DNA of 64,000 nucleotides from Pelagihabitans pacificus (GTDB lineage: Bacteria > Bacteroidota > Bacteroidia > Flavobacteriales > Flavobacteriaceae): contig NZ_VIKU02000001.1 in the NCBI RefSeq assembly GCF_009371985.2, positions 1,426,001-1,490,000 on the forward strand, read 5' to 3'. Numbering within the stretch: position 1 is the first letter of the stretch; each line of letters begins with the position of its first letter. Of the stretch, positions 49,828 to 60,468 are shown piece by piece. The translations under genes were made by a program, and so were the position numbers. Under the pieces are notes generated by a model. The model saw only the letters and a program-made list of their open reading frames with translations, made no database searches and had not been told where the DNA came from.

Positions 49828-52800
49828 TTAACCACCATCCTCACTTTGAAAGGGTTTACTATCTTCCGCATTTATATAAATTCTATGAACGGAAATGTTA
49901 TCATCTTCGTACTTAATAAGCATTCCGCTATCATGATCCAATTCAAGGTTCTCATCCTTTGCTATTTCGTCCCTTAATTCATCCATGGTTTTGATTTGAC
50001 CAGTAAGATATTTGGCTAAAACTAGCGAAGGCATTGTGACAACGTCAAAATCCAATTTATAATAACTTTGAACAAATTTGCTAGTATCATATAAACCTTT
50101 ACTACGAGAAACAGCCAATACTGTATTATTTAACTCATCCGTTATTTTATCAACTTCTTCTTGTGCAGCATCTTCTCCTATTTTTAGAACTATCGAGCCT
50201 AAAACTCCAACCCCAAAACTTCCCAATGCAGACCCTGCATAGGTAGCCAAATATGTTGTAACACCCGTTTGCAAAAGACTATTTGCATTAATTTGGCCGC
50301 CATTATTTCCAGCTTCTTTTACCAATTGAGCACCATCCCATATATATCCTGCGTTTTCCAAAGTTTTGCCTAAAAGGCTCAAATTTCTACTTCTTAGGGC
50401 TTCAATTTGGTTAATTCCTTTTGTTGTGAACTCTTTGTTGCCGAAATTTTGACCGATTATGACATTCTCAGCGATAGTTCCATCAATCAAAGCGATATCT
50501 CTTATTACCATTCTAGTTGTTGTATATACCTTTCCGTTACTAGCTTTCAGTTTACCATCTTTCAGTTTTTTGTAAGCAATTGAAAAGGATGCGGCAGTTG
50601 CCTTTTCACCTAAAGATTCAGCAGAAAAAATTACTGTAGAAATTAATATTTGATCTCCATCAACTGTTGAAAATAAAGATTTACTCTGATCAGGAGGAGT
50701 CATTGCAATTAACTCTTCTCCGCCCTCCAATTCTTTGTATGCTATTACTTTATTACCGCTGAATGTATATGGCGAATAAAATGGATATTTTTTTGACAAA
50801 GGGTCAACAGTAAAGAATCTTCCAACTCTAGAATCATACATTCTAAAAGTAAAGTTTACGCTATTCCCTTCCCCTTTTATTTCATCATCTTTCTCTTGCC
50901 CCTGAAAGCCGTAACGGTAATCGCTGGAGTTGCCTTTGCGCCCTGGCATCAGCATCCCAAAGGGGTAGTAGTCGTTATAGGCCACCACATCGGGGCTGTA
51001 ACTCCCGTCTTCGTTTAACTTTCGGTCGGTGACCACGCTCAATACGTTGCCCAAATGGTTGCTCAATTCGTAGCGTTTGTCCCCCACCTGGTTTTCAAAT
51101 ACATCACGGGTGGTACCCGCTTCGGTAATTTCGAGGCGTTTTTGCTCCATCCCCAATCGTGCACTGCCATAGATATGGTGTTCGGTCAAAAACAACCCTT
51201 CCTGGGTCACCACATCGCCAAAGTCCTTGATCTCGGCTAAGAAATCGCTGCCCTCCTTTGCGTGGAAATTAGGTCCCAAGGTAATTTCCTGCCCCGCCGA
51301 TAACCGTAGGGTACCCGTGGCCTCGACGACGTTCTCGCTGGTCGTACTCGTCGTAAATACATTGATATAGTTTAAGGCTTCAAAGACCGCCGATTGGCCG
51401 GCACCCACCAAAAGGGCCCCCAAATCCCAGAAGGGCTCTACATCCCCGGTACCGCCCGTACCGGGATTCCCATCCGATTGACTATCGTACACGGCCAATA
51501 CATTGCCCTGGGCATCCCGTACGTAGAGGGTGGTGGTATTGTCTTCCACCACGGTTTTGGCAATACGGTTGCCCAGGCCGTCGTACTGGAAGGTGATATT
51601 GCTCTCGACCCCGGCCACGTTCTTGGTCACGGTACGTACCTTCCCATCGACCCGCCAATCGATATTGGTGATGTTTTCGGCCTCGTCTTTCGTGAGCTGC
51701 CCAATGGCGTCGTATTCGTAATTATTGACCCCCTGGGAAGCCAAATCGCCCAGTCCGGCATCGCCAATCCCATCGATGACCCGGTCGAGTTGGTTGGTAC
51801 GTTCCTGCAACCCGGTCCTTGGGTTCAACTTGGTCTTGTATTCGTAGTTCAGCTGGTCCATCGGGGTATTGCTGATCGCCTCCCGATCGAGCGTCAATAG
51901 GTTTCCGTTATTGTCATAGGTATAGTCGGCCGAATAGGTAGTGCCGTTGAGGCCGCCACTGGTCAGATTATTCCCTTGGAAACTCTTGATCCGATTGAGC
52001 TGGTCGTAGGTATAATGGTTCATTTGGGAAGCCAGCAGGCTCTCGTCATTGTCGAGCAAACTGGTCACCATTTGTTTGATGTTGCCATTGTACAGGTTGG
52101 TGGCACTGCTCGCATTGGCACTGTAGCCAAAGGCATCGACGGTTCCGATGGGCTGATAGTCGTTCTCGTAATAGCCCAACGAATAGCCCATGGCGTCACG
52201 GGCTACCTGAGCGCCATCACCGCCCATATCGGCACTAGCCTCCAGACTTTCGGAGTTCACCCCTTTTAGCCAGCCTTGGAGCGTATAGGCGTAGTCCATA
52301 CCCTGTACTTCCTTATCGCCAATCACGGTGCGTGCCAAGGGTCCGTGGGCATAATAGGCATAGGTGGCATCCTTTTCCCAAATCATACCATCGCTGCTGG
52401 TCTCGACTAGGGTAATACGGTTGTCGGCATCATAGGTGTAGCGGTGGGCGAACATATCGGCTTCCCCATTTTGATAGGTCACCTGGTTCACATTGCCGCT
52501 GATCAGATCGTATTCGTACAACACCTTTTTCATGCCCGAACGGGGATTGCTGGCATCGATGACCATCAATTTATTGTGCTGTACGAGTTCCTGTACGTTC
52601 CCATGGATATCGTAGTGATAGAACATCGCATTGTCGTAGCTCGCCTGATTGGTCGTCGCATCCTGTTGGTCGTAGTAATAGACGGCAGTCACACGATTAC
52701 GGGAATTGTCCGCCGTATTATTGGTCGCATCGACCGTATCGAAAATTTCCGCAGCGAAGGATACCGGGGTACTATAGGTAGTCTTGGTCACCTCGTACTG

Positions 52801-55800
52801 CGTGTCGGATACATTTCTTGGAAAAGGGTTCGCGTCATCGGCGGTATCCACATAGGTACCGTCTCCGGAATAACGCAGCTTTCCGGTAGTTTCCTCGATC
52901 TCGATAGCCACATAGGGCGCCATTTCCCCGGCCTCCACGATACGGCCCAAAAAGTCGTAGGTGGTATAGCTAAAGCGTCCGGTGCCGGCCTGTTTGGCGT
53001 TTTGGGATGCGATAATGCGACCCAAACGGTCGTAGGCAAAACGGGTCTCGCCGCCATCGGGTGTGTACTGCCATACCAACTGGTTCAGGGAGTTGTAGCG
53101 GTATTCGGTCTTGAGGTCGTGATCGGGAAGCAAATTCGGGTCCTCGGCCGCCACATCGTTGGCGCGATGGGTATTGATGTCATCGTTGAGGCCCGCGTTC
53201 AAGTCGGTTTCCGAAAAGCGGTTCACTCCCTCGGGTGGTACGGTCTGCACCAGATTACCCGCCTGATCGTAGTAGTAGAGCGTGTACTGGTACTCCTTGT
53301 CGGCATAGGTCATTGTAAAATTCTCGACCGGCGTGCTCAAGGCATGTTCCAAATAGGCATTGATGAATTCTTCCCGTTTGTTGGCCAGGATGTTGGCGTA
53401 GGTATCGTTGGTATAGGCCTCGACAACACTTGCCTTGAACTGCTCGCAATTCGGGGTTGGGGGGTCGACACTCAAGGTGCCAAAATCGACCGGGAAGGGT
53501 CGTGGCACACAGATACTTTCATTCCCCGGTTGGCTCAAATAATCGGAGGTATAGGCGGCCCACCCCAAGCGATCGGCTTCGGAGGCCGTATCGACATGGT
53601 CTCTATACGCATTGATGATGGACACCATATCGGGATAGCCGTAGTTGAACTCGGTGGCCCCAAAGCGGGCAATGCCCATATATTCCAGATTGGCCACCGC
53701 GGTATCGAGCCCCTGAATACTGATAATGTTGTTTTGGGCGTCGCGGGTAAAGGAGACCATTCCGAAGGCCCGGAGGTACTCGGCATAATCGCTCACCAGG
53801 TACTGGAAGGAGCTGTTGCAGAAATCGGCTTCGGAAACCACTGCCTCGGACGGCACCTGTACGGCCGACATCAAGTCCACGTAGACGGGATAGGCGTCTG
53901 TACAGCTTACCGGATCGGGTACCGGAGGGATACAGAAGGAGGTACTACAGGTTTCACGGGGCGGGGTGAGGGATTTGGAGGCTAGTGAAATTCCCTTTTT
54001 CCCGTCAGAGGTGCCTTTTGCTACTCCGTTCAGGCTTATATTGAAAAACTCATCACACAGGAACAATCCTCTTTGGGTAGAAGGTTCGATAATATTCATT
54101 ACGAAAATTACCCCAGCGGTCTGACAATTACCGGAGGTATCCTCATAAATTATTTTGCCGAAGTTTTCACGCTTGGAATTTACGGAAGTATCGTCAATAT
54201 CAAATTGTGCTATTCTGCTAATCGTTGCCATTTCGGCAGCTGTGAACGAAGTAAGATTAGCCAGGTCACTGAAAACATAAAGGTCAAAAGAAACGCCGTA
54301 TGAATTTTGAGGGGAATTTGTAAAATCCCAGCCATAGGCAACACTTAGTAAATTAGGAACTACAGGTGCGTAACGATACCACACAAAATCGGAAGGCACG
54401 GGGTCGGTAGTCATACTACTTTGGCCAATGATTACTTTTACTCGTTTCTGTAACTCAAGGCCCGGGTCGGTGAGAAACCCGTTAAAATTGTAATTGGAAT
54501 TGACCCTTAAGTCTTGCCGAACCGTACTGCTGCTTCCAGTGACCGAAGCGATTGGTATTTCGCTAAAGATATCCTCAAGATAGGTTTCATAAATCTCTTC
54601 TTCCGGGTCTGCGGGAAGACAGGCTTGCACTCTGGGATTTGTTGCCAGGATATCGGTACAAATACTTGGCTGTGGGTCTACCGGGTCTAGATCCGAAGAT
54701 AACAAATCACATATATAGGAATAGTAGATTGAACCGTCTATATAGCCAATTAGTAAGCTTACGTTCTTCCTTGACTTAACCTCGCCGTTATTATCAACAT
54801 AATCAATTGTCAAAAAAGTTTTAGCGTTGGAATAAAGATCTCCTTTAGTCGCACTTTTTAAAATCTTAACATCCAGAATTTCCGCTATATCAAAAAAGTC
54901 AGGCCAGAAGTTGAAATCGAGTAAAATCCTTTTATTAGCCGGATTTCTTCTAGTAAACTGGACATTAACTCCATAGGTCGGTTTACCTTCCGCAGGAAAG
55001 GGGTTACTAATAGAATAGCTTGAGAAATCGTTGGGATATTCAAGAGATGGATAGTCTGCATTAATTACCTGACCAACCCGATCTACCAAGTTAAAGTTAC
55101 CGTAGAAAATGTTATCGAGGAAGGTTTCAGAAACCGGTCTACTTTCATTTTCAGCATCTATCACATCATTGAAGAGCTCTTTGAACAAATCTTCAATGGT
55201 GTTTTCGACAATAGCATTCGAACACAAATCGATATCTACATTGTCCAGATCGTCTGGATCCCCTTGAATTGGAAAGTCTATATAAGCACTTAAGATGTCA
55301 CATTCAAAATTTATTTTTTGGTTCGTATTTTGGCTCGGTACATTAACGACAACCTGATTAATATTTGTGTTGATATTAGATATTACGCCATCTACATTTA
55401 ATGCGATTTCAAAAGCCGATCTAAAATTACTTGAAGTTTCCGGCTTATAGACTAAATTATCTATCGCATCTAAATTTCTAAAGTTTGGTGGCGGGGAAAT
55501 GGGAAGATATATCTTATGAATTCGGTCAAAATATATCTCGAAGAAAACTGAGCCAAATCCGAAGTTGATAGCAGCAAATACATGGTCCAGATTTGTGTAG
55601 TCAAGCGCCTCATTACACAAATTATTCGGTTTCGAACAGTATGATGCCGTCTGGATTGTTAAGAATTCCTGTAAAAAAGGTGTAAATTCAGGATAGTCTT
55701 TTAAACTAATCAAAGTCCCAAGGTTATCCATCGCCCCGTTATTGATTAGAGCATTAAACAAAAGTCTAAATTCATTTGCAAATTGCGTTGCAAGTTCCAA

Positions 55801-58800
55801 ATCTTCAGTTTCACATACAACATCATCTTCCCCTACCAAATCGTTGATATCGTCCTCCGGGCAACATAGGAAGTTGATCAGAGTTTTGTCCGGAATCCCG
55901 GCCTGGTTCAAGGTACCGGTAAGGCTTCGTTTGATATTTCCTAAATCCAAATACGTCACCCTCGCATTTTGTTGGGTAATCTGGCCCAAATCGTTGTATT
56001 CATAGGTGAGCCCCATACCGGTGTACACCTTGATCCCAGTGGCGGGAAGGTCATCTTCCAAGGTCAAGACCACTCGATCAAGACCGCCGACATTCAGATA
56101 ATAGATGTTGCCCGGCAAATCGGCCGACCAAGTGGCCGTGCCGTTATTGAAAAAATCGCTCAAATAGCTATCGCTGTATTCGGGAACGCCGTTTAAGGCC
56201 ACTCCGGACTCATCGATATCACCGGAAGCATACAGGGCGTTCAAAAGACGTACAAAAGCCTCGGAAAAACGGCGTTCTTTATTACAATCGCCCAAAGGCC
56301 CCGCACTGCCACCATCACCTAAATATTGCCCTACACTACCATTTTCGGGAGAGATGGTACATCGCGCGATTCGTGCCTGGGTGGTACCCCCAATAATCAC
56401 CTCCTCATAGGTTGGGTCTGCTAGGCTCGAACGCACCTGCGCTACGGCGGTAAAGGTAAATTGTTCGTTCCCCTGGTCGTAGTCCCCTTTCAAATTGTTC
56501 ACTTTGGTAATCACCCAGGTGCCATAATTGCTCCACGATTGGGAGCCACTCAATAGGTTTACCGTAATCGGGATTTCCCCGACCCCAAAGCTTAGCGTCA
56601 ACTGAGTGCCGTTAGGGGTGCTGGTCAGATTGATCGGCGTTGCCTGCGGTAGTTCCCCACCCAAGTCTTGATACAATTCCCTAGTCAGGTACTTTCCGGT
56701 AAAAGCCCCGTTTCTGTTGATGCCCTCCGACACAAAATCGATAAAGGCAAATTCCAAAAACACCTGTAGGTCCCTGGCCAACGGACAAACACCGGTCTCC
56801 ACATAGTATTCATATCCGGTAAGCTCGGCCAAATCGGCCACTACATCGGCGGCATCCTTCCCGGAATCATATAAATTATCGGAAGGCTTAAAGCGCTTCT
56901 CCTTACCCACGTACTCGGCACGGATGGGTCCATCGGATTCACAAACCGGGCTCCCTCCCGATGGGATGACCCCTGCCAACGTATTTTTGGTGGTAAACGA
57001 ATATTCCCCGATAACCGACATGAGATCCACCGGGGCCTCCTCTTCCCCGATACATCCGTTGTAGCAATTAGTACGTTTGGCGTAAATATTTCCAAAGAGC
57101 GTCTGAACGGTTTGTTTCAGGTTGATATAGTTTGCCTTGAAAATACCCCAATACTCCTCACGTTCCGCAACCGATAAGCTCGTAGGACTTCCTGATGGAC
57201 ATTCTTCGGAAATACTATTGCACTTGACGATGCTATAGGCATATTCTTCCAAGGTCTTGCCGGTTCCGTTGTAATCGGCCATCATGGCATCCATCAAATC
57301 GATACGTAGATCAAAACGGATATCCCCCAAGAGGCTAGGAATCGAAGCTGTAAAGAAGGGGTCGCGGTCCATGATGGTAGTCCCCGTTGCCCAATCCCCG
57401 GCATCGACATAGGTTTGGAGCCCACTACGTAGGAATTGGTCGTAGCCATCCGGGTTCATGATACCATTGGCATTGGGAACGGAGTTTGTCATGCTACACA
57501 GTGCTTCCGCATATTGGAGGTAGCAGTATTCCGGATGGTACACGATCAATGATTCGGCCCATTCATCTTGCCAGATGCCCGATTTGATAAAGTCGGAGGA
57601 CAATTCCAGATATTGTGGCTCTACCAAATATTCGTCGGTATCCGTGTTTTGGGTGGCCGGCAGTTTGGGAACATCATCCTGGATAGGTGGGTTGTAACTC
57701 ATGGTGCCGTCGTCATTCAAGGTTTCCGTTACCCGAACATAACTGATGGTGCCATCCTCATTGTAGTAATGGCCTTCGGTAAATAATTCGGTGCCTGGGG
57801 CAAGCCCGTCGTAGACCGGGTGCCGTGGGTTTCTCCAGCTATTAAATAGCCCGCTGTCCGTATCGGTTTCGGCTCCCGAAATCGCGTTGTCTATATTGAA
57901 GATATTCAAATAAACGGGTGTGTCGACCTGTACATCCTCACCTCCTTGGGAATTGGGTGTCAGCGTACTTGGATTCGCGCCGTATTGCCCGGTGGGCTTC
58001 ATATCGTTTAGGAGCATCGTTCTGGCAATTTCACAGGAGGCCGAACCGGCAATCACTTCGGTACTGCTTAGTCCGGTAAGGTCTTCCCCATCCTCACAGG
58101 GAGCATTGCAGGCAACGAGGAGTTCGGTCCATTGGGCGGTATAGGTGGCCAACAACCTCGCTTCTTCCTCATCTACCTCCTCCGGGGTCAAAAAAGTCTC
58201 CAGGGTGCTAAAATCGTACTCCAGAATTTTTTGCGCGGCGTAGTCTTCCGCACTGGCGTATTGGGCAAAGAGCGCATTCTCACAATCGGCACAAGAGGTA
58301 AAACAGCCATCGGTTATCAGCTCCAAAAAGGGCTCTGCAACAGTTGGGTCGATGTAACAGGCATCCCCAGGCGTAGTCAATCTGGTAATATAGTCGTCGG
58401 CATAGCCCTCGAGGGTATCCGCGTTTACCACCAGGCTTTTCACAATGCTAAAAGAACCGCGGTCGAGACTTACCGTAAAATTCCCGGCATCAAAATCGGT
58501 CCTGTCGACAACGCTGAGTCCGTCCCTGTCGAGTACGTCCAAAAATAAGTCATAGATAACCGGATAATTCAGGGTGCCGTTGGCACATTGATAGCCAAAA
58601 TCGGTCTGCTGCAAAGAATATGAAAAGGTACGGTCTTCGTCTTCGGGCGCCACTTTGGTGGCAGAAAAAACCAGAGCGTCCGCCAAGGCACCAAAGGTCT
58701 GGGTACCTCTTCGTTCGTTGTTGTCGGTAGGGGTATCGGTGGCCCCAACCGTCAATTTCCCCAACAGGTCAGAACTTACTTGCTGGTGGTCGCCGTTGAC

Positions 58801-60447
58801 CTCGTCGTCCAAGGCATCCATAGTATCGGGAGATTTCCCCACTAGGGCAGTGGCAATGGTACGCCCTTGTGGATCGATATAACTAACGCTTACCTGTCGG
58901 TTGGGATCGATGACCGTATTCTTTTTGTAGTGCGAGAAGTGGCCCACACTGTAGCCGAAGAGTCGGTTCAGCTCCTTTTGGGTCGGTGTTCCGTAGTCGT
59001 ATTCCATTTCATGCCGACTTCCTAGCTGGTGCTCGACCCCCACCCCACTTTTTCGGCGTATACGACCTGTGTTGTCCGGCATGTACTCTATCTGCGAGAA
59101 GGGATGTTCCCGAGCATCCGGAATCCTATTTTTAAACGGACTATCGATATCGTTGGACGGCGAATAGTACTTGCTGGCCCCATACGCGGTAGACATCCCC
59201 TTGGCATCGGTGTAGATATCCAATTTGTTTCTGCTATCCCGGTCAAAATCCTGAAAGCTATAGATACTGTCGTTTTTGTTCACACTGAAGCGATCGAGAT
59301 AGCCGATGGCATCCTGGGCCACCGGTACCGGTAATACTTCGACCGCTGGGCGGCCTTGGGCATCATAGATGACCTCGCCTACGATTACATTCTCATCGGA
59401 ATTGATTTTAGTGACTGTCTGCCGATTGCGGAGCGTACCGTCAAAATAACTGACGACCTCCTTCTTTTTCCCGTCTTCGGCATAGGATGCCTGAAACTGC
59501 CAATTTTTATCGGTTTGATGGTCCAAACTGGGATCTATCGTATACACATAGGGCATCCAATCGGCAACCGTGAGTTCATTGCCATCACCCCTGCTCCATA
59601 AACCAAATTTATATTTCGAAGGGTTCTCTAAATAACGCCCGACGGCCCTCACCCTGTAGATAAGGTATCCTTTGGAATAAATTAGTGGTATTTCGTAATC
59701 CGTATCGGTCGTCTGTACTCGCGTGCTGTTCAGTTCATAGTCCCTTTTAGTAAAGGGAATGTCATTCATGGCACGCAAGGGGGTATCGAACGACGCGTCG
59801 TAACCGTCAACCCAGGTCCATTCCACATCGTACGAGACTGCACCGGGTACCGGGTCCCACGAAATCCGTACTTCTTGATTGTTAAAAATGGGTAGTACGC
59901 CAGGGTTTGGAACAGTTCCTGAAAGTTCGGTATACGTTTCGGCCGAGAATCCAATTTCCAGGACCACATTGGCCGGAACCAAGGAGGAAGTGGAGTTGTC
60001 GGAAAGATCGGTATAGACACCTTCTTCCAAAACAACACTGGCTCCATACGCTCCAGAAGCAATATGTTTACTAATGTCTACTGCGGTGCTCCCAGCCCCC
60101 GGCGTGTTATTGTTCTCTATGGTGAGTGTAACCTCATAAGGCGAACCATCGTAAGCTCCAGAGGCCGTGGCCGGGGTGACCGTTAACCGTAAGGCGTACG
60201 AGTATCGGTCGGATACGGGTATTTCTTGGTCGATAAGCAAACTTACGTAGCCCATTGGACCTGTATTGACCACGCTGGTGCCGTCGAGGTTCGGGGTGAC
60301 ATATTGTAGGGGGGAGGAAGTGCCCACAACCGCCCCGATTTCGGCGGAAGTAAAGGTTGCCTTGTCCTGTGCCTGTAAGATGGACACCAATAGCATACAA
60401 ATGATGAACAATGCCTTTCCTGGTTGGTTTTTTATAATAGTAAACAT
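49828..60447 (-). CDS. giant RHS/YD-repeat protein with variable C-terminus (polymorphic-toxin-like)
   Basis: A 3539-residue secreted protein with a signal peptide (ALFIICMLLVSILQAQ). Residues 20-1220 are a flavobacterial N-terminal beta-rich region. Residues about 1221-2131 hold five degenerate Cys-bounded units (see separate entry). YD repeats follow from about 2380 to 3000 (YYYDQAGNLVQTVPPEG, YRYNSLNQLVWQY, FAYDRLGRIIAS, TTYDFLGRIVEAG). A 3-coathanger-like stretch (LSAGQEITLGPNFHAKEG) lies near 3070. The RHS core (RMYDSRVGRFFTVDP) is near 3220. The last 300 residues are AT-rich and unlike the rest, with a glycine-rich hydrophobic segment (ATYAGSALGSFGVGVLGSI). RHS shells encapsulate C-terminal toxins. 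There are 21 bp between the LolA-like stop and this start. Toxin activity is unproven. Confidence 0.9.
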   Translation of the reverse strand: MFTIIKNQPGKALFIICMLLVSILQAQDKATFTSAEIGAVVGTSSPLQYVTPNLDGTSVVNTGPMGYVSLLIDQEIPVSDRYSYALRLTVTPATASGAYDGSPYEVTLTIENNNTPGAGSTAVDISKHIASGAYGASVVLEEGVYTDLSDNSTSSLVPANVVLEIGFSAETYTELSGTVPNPGVLPIFNNQEVRISWDPVPGAVSYDVEWTWVDGYDASFDTPLRAMNDIPFTKRDYELNSTRVQTTDTDYEIPLIYSKGYLIYRVRAVGRYLENPSKYKFGLWSRGDGNELTVADWMPYVYTIDPSLDHQTDKNWQFQASYAEDGKKKEVVSYFDGTLRNRQTVTKINSDENVIVGEVIYDAQGRPAVEVLPVPVAQDAIGYLDRFSVNKNDSIYSFQDFDRDSRNKLDIYTDAKGMSTAYGASKYYSPSNDIDSPFKNRIPDAREHPFSQIEYMPDNTGRIRRKSGVGVEHQLGSRHEMEYDYGTPTQKELNRLFGYSVGHFSHYKKNTVIDPNRQVSVSYIDPQGRTIATALVGKSPDTMDALDDEVNGDHQQVSSDLLGKLTVGATDTPTDNNERRGTQTFGALADALVFSATKVAPEDEDRTFSYSLQQTDFGYQCANGTLNYPVIYDLFLDVLDRDGLSVVDRTDFDAGNFTVSLDRGSFSIVKSLVVNADTLEGYADDYITRLTTPGDACYIDPTVAEPFLELITDGCFTSCADCENALFAQYASAEDYAAQKILEYDFSTLETFLTPEEVDEEEARLLATYTAQWTELLVACNAPCEDGEDLTGLSSTEVIAGSASCEIARTMLLNDMKPTGQYGANPSTLTPNSQGGEDVQVDTPVYLNIFNIDNAISGAETDTDSGLFNSWRNPRHPVYDGLAPGTELFTEGHYYNEDGTISYVRVTETLNDDGTMSYNPPIQDDVPKLPATQNTDTDEYLVEPQYLELSSDFIKSGIWQDEWAESLIVYHPEYCYLQYAEALCSMTNSVPNANGIMNPDGYDQFLRSGLQTYVDAGDWATGTTIMDRDPFFTASIPSLLGDIRFDLRIDLMDAMMADYNGTGKTLEEYAYSIVKCNSISEECPSGSPTSLSVAEREEYWGIFKANYINLKQTVQTLFGNIYAKRTNCYNGCIGEEEAPVDLMSVIGEYSFTTKNTLAGVIPSGGSPVCESDGPIRAEYVGKEKRFKPSDNLYDSGKDAADVVADLAELTGYEYYVETGVCPLARDLQVFLEFAFIDFVSEGINRNGAFTGKYLTRELYQDLGGELPQATPINLTSTPNGTQLTLSFGVGEIPITVNLLSGSQSWSNYGTWVITKVNNLKGDYDQGNEQFTFTAVAQVRSSLADPTYEEVIIGGTTQARIARCTISPENGSVGQYLGDGGSAGPLGDCNKERRFSEAFVRLLNALYASGDIDESGVALNGVPEYSDSYLSDFFNNGTATWSADLPGNIYYLNVGGLDRVVLTLEDDLPATGIKVYTGMGLTYEYNDLGQITQQNARVTYLDLGNIKRSLTGTLNQAGIPDKTLINFLCCPEDDINDLVGEDDVVCETEDLELATQFANEFRLLFNALINNGAMDNLGTLISLKDYPEFTPFLQEFLTIQTASYCSKPNNLCNEALDYTNLDHVFAAINFGFGSVFFEIYFDRIHKIYLPISPPPNFRNLDAIDNLVYKPETSSNFRSAFEIALNVDGVISNINTNINQVVVNVPSQNTNQKINFECDILSAYIDFPIQGDPDDLDNVDIDLCSNAIVENTIEDLFKELFNDVIDAENESRPVSETFLDNIFYGNFNLVDRVGQVINADYPSLEYPNDFSSYSISNPFPAEGKPTYGVNVQFTRRNPANKRILLDFNFWPDFFDIAEILDVKILKSATKGDLYSNAKTFLTIDYVDNNGEVKSRKNVSLLIGYIDGSIYYSYICDLLSSDLDPVDPQPSICTDILATNPRVQACLPADPEEEIYETYLEDIFSEIPIASVTGSSSTVRQDLRVNSNYNFNGFLTDPGLELQKRVKVIIGQSSMTTDPVPSDFVWYRYAPVVPNLLSVAYGWDFTNSPQNSYGVSFDLYVFSDLANLTSFTAAEMATISRIAQFDIDDTSVNSKRENFGKIIYEDTSGNCQTAGVIFVMNIIEPSTQRGLFLCDEFFNISLNGVAKGTSDGKKGISLASKSLTPPRETCSTSFCIPPVPDPVSCTDAYPVYVDLMSAVQVPSEAVVSEADFCNSSFQYLVSDYAEYLRAFGMVSFTRDAQNNIISIQGLDTAVANLEYMGIARFGATEFNYGYPDMVSIINAYRDHVDTASEADRLGWAAYTSDYLSQPGNESICVPRPFPVDFGTLSVDPPTPNCEQFKASVVEAYTNDTYANILANKREEFINAYLEHALSTPVENFTMTYADKEYQYTLYYYDQAGNLVQTVPPEGVNRFSETDLNAGLNDDINTHRANDVAAEDPNLLPDHDLKTEYRYNSLNQLVWQYTPDGGETRFAYDRLGRIIASQNAKQAGTGRFSYTTYDFLGRIVEAGEMAPYVAIEIEETTGKLRYSGDGTYVDTADDANPFPRNVSDTQYEVTKTTYSTPVSFAAEIFDTVDATNNTADNSRNRVTAVYYYDQQDATTNQASYDNAMFYHYDIHGNVQELVQHNKLMVIDASNPRSGMKKVLYEYDLISGNVNQVTYQNGEADMFAHRYTYDADNRITLVETSSDGMIWEKDATYAYYAHGPLARTVIGDKEVQGMDYAYTLQGWLKGVNSESLEASADMGGDGAQVARDAMGYSLGYYENDYQPIGTVDAFGYSANASSATNLYNGNIKQMVTSLLDNDESLLASQMNHYTYDQLNRIKSFQGNNLTSGGLNGTTYSADYTYDNNGNLLTLDREAISNTPMDQLNYEYKTKLNPRTGLQERTNQLDRVIDGIGDAGLGDLASQGVNNYEYDAIGQLTKDEAENITNIDWRVDGKVRTVTKNVAGVESNITFQYDGLGNRIAKTVVEDNTTTLYVRDAQGNVLAVYDSQSDGNPGTGGTGDVEPFWDLGALLVGAGQSAVFEALNYINVFTTSTTSENVVEATGTLRLSAGQEITLGPNFHAKEGSDFLAEIKDFGDVVTQEGLFLTEHHIYGSARLGMEQKRLEITEAGTTRDVFENQVGDKRYELSNHLGNVLSVVTDRKLNEDGSYSPDVVAYNDYYPFGMLMPGRKGNSSDYRYGFQGQEKDDEIKGEGNSVNFTFRMYDSRVGRFFTVDPLSKKYPFYSPYTFSGNKVIAYKELEGGEELIAMTPPDQSKSLFSTVDGDQILISTVIFSAESLGEKATAASFSIAYKKLKDGKLKASNGKVYTTTRMVIRDIALIDGTIAENVIIGQNFGNKEFTTKGINQIEALRSRNLSLLGKTLENAGYIWDGAQLVKEAGNNGGQINANSLLQTGVTTYLATYAGSALGSFGVGVLGSIVLKIGEDAAQEEVDKITDELNNTVLAVSRSKGLYDTSKFVQSYYKLDFDVVTMPSLVLAKYLTGQIKTMDELRDEIAKDENLELDHDSGMLIKYEDDNISVHRIYINAEDSKPFQSEDGG
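54050..56790 (-). repeat. five degenerate tandem domains inside the RHS protein
   Basis: Each unit starts with Cys plus a helical (F/L)xxLLN-type stretch (CPLARDLQVFLEFAF, CNKERRFSEAFVRLLNAL, CETEDLELATQFANEFRLLF, CSNAIVENTIEDLFKELF, CLPADPEEEIYETYLEDIF). Each runs 140-190 residues and closes with a strand ending in Cys (ARIARC, INFLCC, INFECD, YSYICD, GLFLCD). Approximate starts: 56785, 56288, 55816, 55225 and 54630. Sequence identity between units is low. Confidence 0.55.
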
Positions 60448-60468
60448 TCGCCTTAGGTATTTACTGGA

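Noticed and set aside
52444..53985. A 513-codon open frame on the plus strand within the RHS gene
   Set aside because: It lies antisense to a clear coding region and has no family signature; high-GC third-position bias of the RHS gene explains it.
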